DNA of 64,000 nucleotides from Hoplostethus atlanticus (taxonomy: Eukaryota > Chordata > Actinopteri > Trachichthyiformes > Trachichthyidae), in contig JAXDDX010000061.1 of the NCBI GenBank assembly GCA_034670405.1, forward strand, positions 294,501 to 358,500, written 5' to 3'. The notes beneath the pieces are model-generated. The model made no database searches. It was given only the letters and a program-made list of their open reading frames with translations, and was not told the origin of the DNA. Shown here in pieces: positions 59,495-64,000 of this stretch; within the stretch, counting starts at the first letter, position 1, and the number at the start of each line of letters is the position of its first letter. A program made the position numbers and the translations under genes.

Positions 59495-60930
59495 TAACTA
59501 AGGTGAGATATTTTGGAAGTCAGTATAAAGATCTGCTGTTATTGGAGATTGGTGACGTGATGTGATGCCCATTGGTCACTTTCAACTAATACTTCTGTGA
59601 AGTGTAAGTAATGATGCCCCGTGAAACTCCATGAAGTAAATGAGCGTAACAATAAGATCTGCTCTGACAAGTTTGAGAGAGCCAACTCAAACGCTGCCCT
59701 GCCCCCCGTCACGCAGGACAGTGAACGCACCACGGTGAATTGGTTTGGGTTTCGGCGGCTGGCATTCCAATGCGTTCCGCGCTCAACATCAAATTAGGAC
59801 AGGCCCACTTCACGCTCAGCTGTGCTCACTTTCCCTGGGGTGCAGGGCTATTAGGATGAAACATGGCTGAGGCTGTTTCAGTGTGTTAATAGACACAACA
59901 CTGACGTAAATGCATTGGTCTCTGTCTCCTACTGAACAGGACCCTGATGGAGACATTGGACTACAACCGATTGATGGTTTCCTACATGTACATACATCGA
60001 TTTTACATCAGTTCGGTTTGAGAAGGATACTTCATCAAACTATCATCAACTACGACCTCATATCAGTCACGATCATATCAATAAATTGTGCAATATCTAT
60101 CTAAAAACAAAGTATTGAGACAGTTAAAGCTGAAAGTTGGTATTGGTATTGTTGGTAAGCAGGAGTATTGCGATATTGAGTCGGTCTTTTGTAAGTGTGT
60201 TGTGACAGTGTGCCATCGTCCATCTTTTTAAAGGTTAAGTACTGGGAAAGTGAGTAAAAGTTGGGTCTTTTTAAAGTGACGGGAAAATGAAGATGAATGT
60301 GGTCTTTTGGGTTGTTGACTGATCTTTGTGTTGTATGCACTTCTAATCAACAGAATTCACCCGGTCAGTCCCTCAGGCAGTCAGTTACTCAAACAGCCAC
60401 GCTAGCCATGCAGCCACTCAGTCAGTATGTCAGCCAAGAAACAAGCCATGAAGTCAAATCAGTACCTTACATGGCGATACTGTATCTGAACTGCGTTGCG
60501 TTGAACTGCAATTCTCCGTCTACTTTCTGCACATTCCCTTTTCTCTTTCACTTTCCATCTCCCTTTATATCCCATCCCTCCCTTTCCTTCCTTTCACTCA
60601 ATTCCTCTATATCGCTCTTTTTCTCTCCTCTCTCCACGGCCCTCGATCTTTCACTCACCTCATAACTCCCTATTGCAGTCTTCTCTATTTATCTCTGTCT
60701 ACTTCACCCCGTCTCTCTTTCTCCCCACCAGTGCTTCTCCGTCTCTTCCTCTTCCTCTACCTCGCCTTCTTCTCTTTCTCAAGCCTTTGCTCATTTATCT
60801 CATAATATTACTATATTGTCTCTCTGTTGCTAGTTCGTAGTGATGGTACAGTGGTTCTGAAGAGCTCTTCTGAAATCCGCCTTTAGGATGAAAACGGCTG
60901 GAAGAGGTACTGGAAGGATATTGTGATTCT
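59495..60930. other. Non-coding stretch, no gene recognised
   Basis: Between 60355 and 60450 there are degenerate CAGTC/CAGCC words like an eroded tetranucleotide array. The DNA at 60530-60790 is pyrimidine-rich. Confidence 0.5.
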
Positions 60931-60932
60931 GC

Positions 60933-61110
60933 TGAGTGGTTTTAGATCTTCGTCCTTCATCTGGAGGACCTGGGTTCAAACCCCCAAGTCGGGAAAGCAT
61001 CTCTCCTGCTCAAGTGTCTGTAGGAAAGACACCGAATCCCTACCAGCTCCAGGGATGCTGTTCTGTCGGTGAGTCTGCACTAATTGAATTGAAAGCTGAT
61101 GTTCTCTCCC
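60933..61110 (+). repeat. tRNA-derived SINE
   Basis: The B box CTGGGTTCAAACCCC (about 60970-60984) lies after a tRNA-like head. The body AGACACCGAATCCCTACCAG and CTGTCGGTGAGTCTGCACT match the style of a common fish SINE family, a sister of the one at 51.72 kb. No tail repeat. Confidence 0.7.
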
Positions 61111-61639
61111 ATGTGTGGAAAATGTTTCTTGACTCTCAGCCAATTGTGCAAAGTCAAAAACAATGAGAAAATTAACAATTTTTTCCACCTCTAAGAAGTT
61201 TCTGTTTCCGGCCACTAACAGCTGTATAGGTAAGGTTCATGGAAGCTGCGGTGATTATTAATGTGTCTGTTGTAACAGTGAATCAAGCGTTCAGTTAAAA
61301 AATAAGACTACATCTGTTTTCTACACGCTTTCCCATAATAACAAATCAACCTCTTACAGTCAACTTCTCAGGAGGTGAGAAAAATCCTTATTTTTAGATT
61401 AACAATCAAATTACAAACATTGTTTGTGTGCCGGGGGGTACGGTCCTGAAACTTACTCAGCATGTAAAAGATGAAAAAATGAATGACATGAAAAAGAAGT
61501 AGAATCTCGTAGTGGATCTGCTGCTTCTCATCGGTCCTGCTCAGTTCCCCCTGAGAGAACACCTGAGCAGGTTTCTCCTTCAGCAGGCAGAACCGATCCT
61601 CTCAGGGGAAGGGCTCAGTCTGTCACGGCTAACTGTAAC

Positions 61640-62275
61640 GCCAATGGTGTTCGAGGAGTAGGCGGGACATGCAGCGACGCCAGTTCACGATTGGCTGGTG
61701 ACAGGGCAACATCATCGAAAATGTTCAGGTGCATCCACTCGCGCTTTCTCAAGGGGAACGAACACGCCGTGTCATCAGATTTGGAAAGTAAGCACATGTA
61801 CTCAAGCATCCTTAGAAATACGTTGAGGCACTCCTACCTTCAGTGTTTCCATGTTAATACTATTATTAAAGTGAAATCCAAATCTACTTTCTACTCCAAA
61901 ATATTTACCTGACACCTCCATTCATTACGTTGATGAGAAAAATGTGTTTGATTACTCTAGCAGGCGATGTGTTATCTTTTTCTGTTTTTCAGAGATGCTG
62001 CTGATTTTTGCGAGAGGATCCCAGGCATTCTGGGAGATTTGGGATTAGCGTTTCATAACCCACCTGCCATATGTACTACAGGAATGGGGGGTTTGTGCAT
62101 GAAGACAGACATGATTTTTTTCCAGCAGCAGCAACTAGAAGATCAGAAGGAGTCTTGGCTGAGGTTTGAAGGACGATCATCACATCCGACGTTTAATTGT
62201 TCAGTGAAAAACAAACCATCAAAAAAATGAAAACCATGAAGTGAGAATATCTGAAAGGCATTTTTGTACAATAAA
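61640..62275 (+). other. Weak candidate for a two-exon small transcript
   Basis: An ATG at 61721 opens a frame reaching a donor-like GAAA/GTAAGC at 61787-61788. A good acceptor (TTATCTTTTTCTGTTTTTCAG, written here only as its pyrimidine tract ending at 61992) follows 205 bases later. Joining them keeps the frame open for 40 codons to a TAG at 62046, and an AATAAA lies near 62266. Upstream are a GGCGGG box and an inverted CCAAT (GATTGG, near 61689). No homology is recognised, and an unspliced frame at 61967-62230 competes. It could be a non-coding RNA or chance. Confidence 0.15.
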
Positions 62276-62329
62276 AGGAGCCAAACGTGCCTTGAAGTAA
62301 CGACATGGTAAACAATTACATTTCTAGTG

Positions 62330-62330
<1 letters not shown>

Positions 62331-62372
<42 letters not shown>
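62331..62372. repeat. (TG)21 microsatellite
   Basis: Perfect TG run. Confidence 0.95.
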
Positions 62373-62373
<1 letters not shown>

Positions 62374-62554
62374 CCATCACATCCGCCTCCTTTGTCAAAA
62401 CATGGTGGTCAAACAGTGGAAATGGAAAAACACAACTGCAATTTTCTGTAAACAACAGAAAATCGCTGGTGAGCCGAGAGTATTGTCCACGTTGTGTTTA
62501 TGCATGGTGTCTCTGTGTGTGTGTGTGTGTAGCAGGGTGTTAATTACTAGTCCG

Positions 62555-62760
62555 TCTCACTAATAGACTCAGAGCATTAATACAATCAGCCTCAAAACCA
62601 ATTAATTCAACATCTGCTCTGATCAAATTTGCCTCCGCCATGTTTCTGATGATGTATCCATACGCAATTATTCCCTTAATCTGATGAGAACAATTAGTCC
62701 TCTCGCCACGGCGACGCCGTCCAATTATCAAACATCACCGATCCGCAGCATCGAAGTCCA
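62555..62760. promoter_or_regulatory. Candidate conserved non-coding element
   Basis: A non-simple block rich in homeodomain cores (CATTAATACAATC, CCAATTAATTC, CGCAATTATTCCCTTAAT, ACAATTAGTCC, CCAATTATC) with no coding potential. In vertebrates such TAAT-dense, non-repetitive blocks in gene deserts are often developmental enhancers. This is inference from composition only. Confidence 0.25.
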
Positions 62761-62764
62761 AAAC

Positions 62765-63255
62765 ATTTTTCTTTTTCTTTTCTTTCTTTCAACTTACGAC
62801 TCTCTTTCTAGATACGTCCATCTATAAATATAACTACTCCATAGATCTGACCTTGTCTCGTCTTACTGTACGGACGCTGCTTCCCCCCAGCTTGATCATA
62901 AATCACCATTATTTACCAGGCTAGACACTAGATGCCACACACACACACCCATCATAGCAGTACTATATGTCACCTATAGCACCATAAGTCAGTGTATATG
63001 TAGCGCAGGCTGATTTAGCGCGCTAGTCTAAATGCTAAGTCCCGACAGTCACTCAGAGGTCGTGGCAGGCGCTTTATGGCGAAGGCTTAACTTAATCTGA
63101 GCTCAATCAAACCTCATCTGGACTTCAAATGTGTTTCTACAGAGACACATTTACACCCCGCAAACAACAGAGATGGTGTAAAAGGTCAGCGTATTAAAAC
63201 ACTATTATCACATCGTCTTTCTTCTCTCTCGCTGTTGTTATCTCGCTCCTGTTTC
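62765..63255. other. Non-coding stretch, no gene recognised
   Basis: Ordinary sequence with a short CA run at 62937-62947. Confidence 0.5.
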
Positions 63256-63257
63256 TG

Positions 63258-63415
63258 GGGCGATATCTCGGACGCCGCCGATCGGATTTTGACAAAACTC
63301 GATGACAAAGTGAATGCGTGTCACACCGCCGCGTTTCACCGATTGGCTCGATTCCACGTCAAATCAAGACGGCGTGTTTGTAACTTGTTGGCCCAGAGGG
63401 GGTTTAACATCAATT
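63258..63415 (+). repeat. Dispersed repeat, copy B (partner at 12.87 kb)
   Basis: GATATCTCGGACGCC, GATCGGATTTTGACAAAACT, TGTCACACCGCC, GATTGGCTCG and TTGGCCCAGAGGG occur in the same order as in 12868-13056. The frame through it is not a recognised protein. Confidence 0.55.
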
Positions 63416-63554
63416 GCCTTGTTGTCTCTCTCACTGTCTCATACAGGTAAACACACACAGTTACTGGGATGCTGCGTGATGAGTCATCCTCAGGTTAGCA
63501 TGATAACAAGATTCATTTGTGGCGAGAGAGGAAAACAGGGTAGGTAAATAACAG

Positions 63555-63556
63555 AG

Positions 63557-63626
<70 letters not shown>

Positions 63627-63860
63627 GATGGACAGGGGCTTGAAAGAGAGGGGGAGGGAAGGAGAAAGATTGAAAGAAAGCAATTTGGAGATGTGTCCGG
63701 ATGTCAACCGTTTCATCTGTGGTTAACCCGAAACGGCTAATTACATATTAGCATTTCCATTTAAACAGATAGAGCAGCAGCGACAGAAGAGAGAGACAGC
63801 AGGGGGGAGGAAGAGAGAAAAATGAAAATATTGGGAAAAAAAACAAAACAGATTGAGAAT
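63555..63860. repeat. (GA)n tract and purine-rich DNA
   Basis: GA run 63559-63623 with one C interruption, then GAAAGA/GGGAGG-rich DNA. After 63860 to the window end there is only ordinary sequence. Confidence 0.9.
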
Positions 63861-64000
63861 CTGAGAGAGAAAAACAGGAGCGAGCGAAGGAGTGGGGTAG
63901 TTACAGTTGTCTGGGTCATGACGGGACGGGACCGTCATCCCTAAACCATCGCTAACTATTACAATGTGCAGTTGCAATACACACTAGATGCCCTTTGCCC

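Overview
The window reads as non-coding nuclear DNA of a teleost fish. The evidence is a very high load of dinucleotide and tetranucleotide repeats and several repeat families typical of ray-finned fish: L2-clade LINE copies ending in TGTAA repeats, tRNA-derived SINEs that borrow the L2-type tail, a THAP/YqaJ DNA transposon resembling ISL2EU, and LTR remnants. The species cannot be named from this. I recognise no host protein-coding gene, no rRNA and no functional tRNA. Nearly all open frames are low-complexity translations (Ser-Gln, Gly-Trp-Leu, Arg-Glu or Leu-Ser runs) or chance frames. The region is best read as a gene desert or part of one or more large introns.

Layout. 1-13,000: unremarkable non-coding DNA with a SINE relic, a 75-bp tandem repeat, two LINE-tail-like relics and a dense cluster of CA/CT microsatellites near 10 kb. 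13.1-13.9 kb: a 730-bp CTGA/CTGG array. 14.4-14.6 kb: a possible regulatory element with an RFX-type X-box. 15.27-15.65 kb: a MITE with about 95-bp terminal inverted repeats (TIRs), sitting in a tRNA-like sequence between perfect 6-bp duplications. 16.1-16.4 kb: an LTR relic with TATA box, AATAAA and a 13-bp inverted repeat. 18.2-19.0 kb: a 5'-truncated LINE. 21.8-24.1 kb: two groups of long-period repeats mixed with purine-rich DNA. 23.1-23.4 kb and 27.3-28.1 kb: two very similar L2 copies, the second nested in a TTAA-flanked element that also holds a perfect 44-bp inverted repeat. 31-34 kb: SINE and LINE tails and a 14-bp minisatellite. 36.3-38.0 kb: a core repeated six times between purine-rich spacers. 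41.3-42.8 kb: a frameshifted LINE C-terminus joined to GC-rich non-coding DNA. 48.2-49.4 kb: a CAGC/CAAC array with higher-order structure. 50-52 kb: a LINE tail and an antisense SINE. 53.6-55.5 kb: a third L2 piece and two copies of the THAP/YqaJ transposon, one with both ends. 57.9-59.5 kb: two solo LTRs of one family in opposite orientations, each with a perfect 5-bp target duplication. 60.9-64 kb: a SINE, a weak candidate for a small spliced transcript, a possible conserved non-coding element and a dispersed repeat.

No gene network can be described. The biology visible here is mobile-element history: recent L2 retrotransposition, SINEs using an L2-type tail, LTR elements reduced to solo LTRs, internally deleted DNA transposons, and repeated expansion of tetranucleotide and purine-rich arrays that carry short unique spacers with them. 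I found no convincing new multi-gene system. The best leads are the MITE in the tRNA-like site, the YqaJ/THAP deletion derivative, the 44-bp-arm hairpin and the spacer-bearing long-period repeats.
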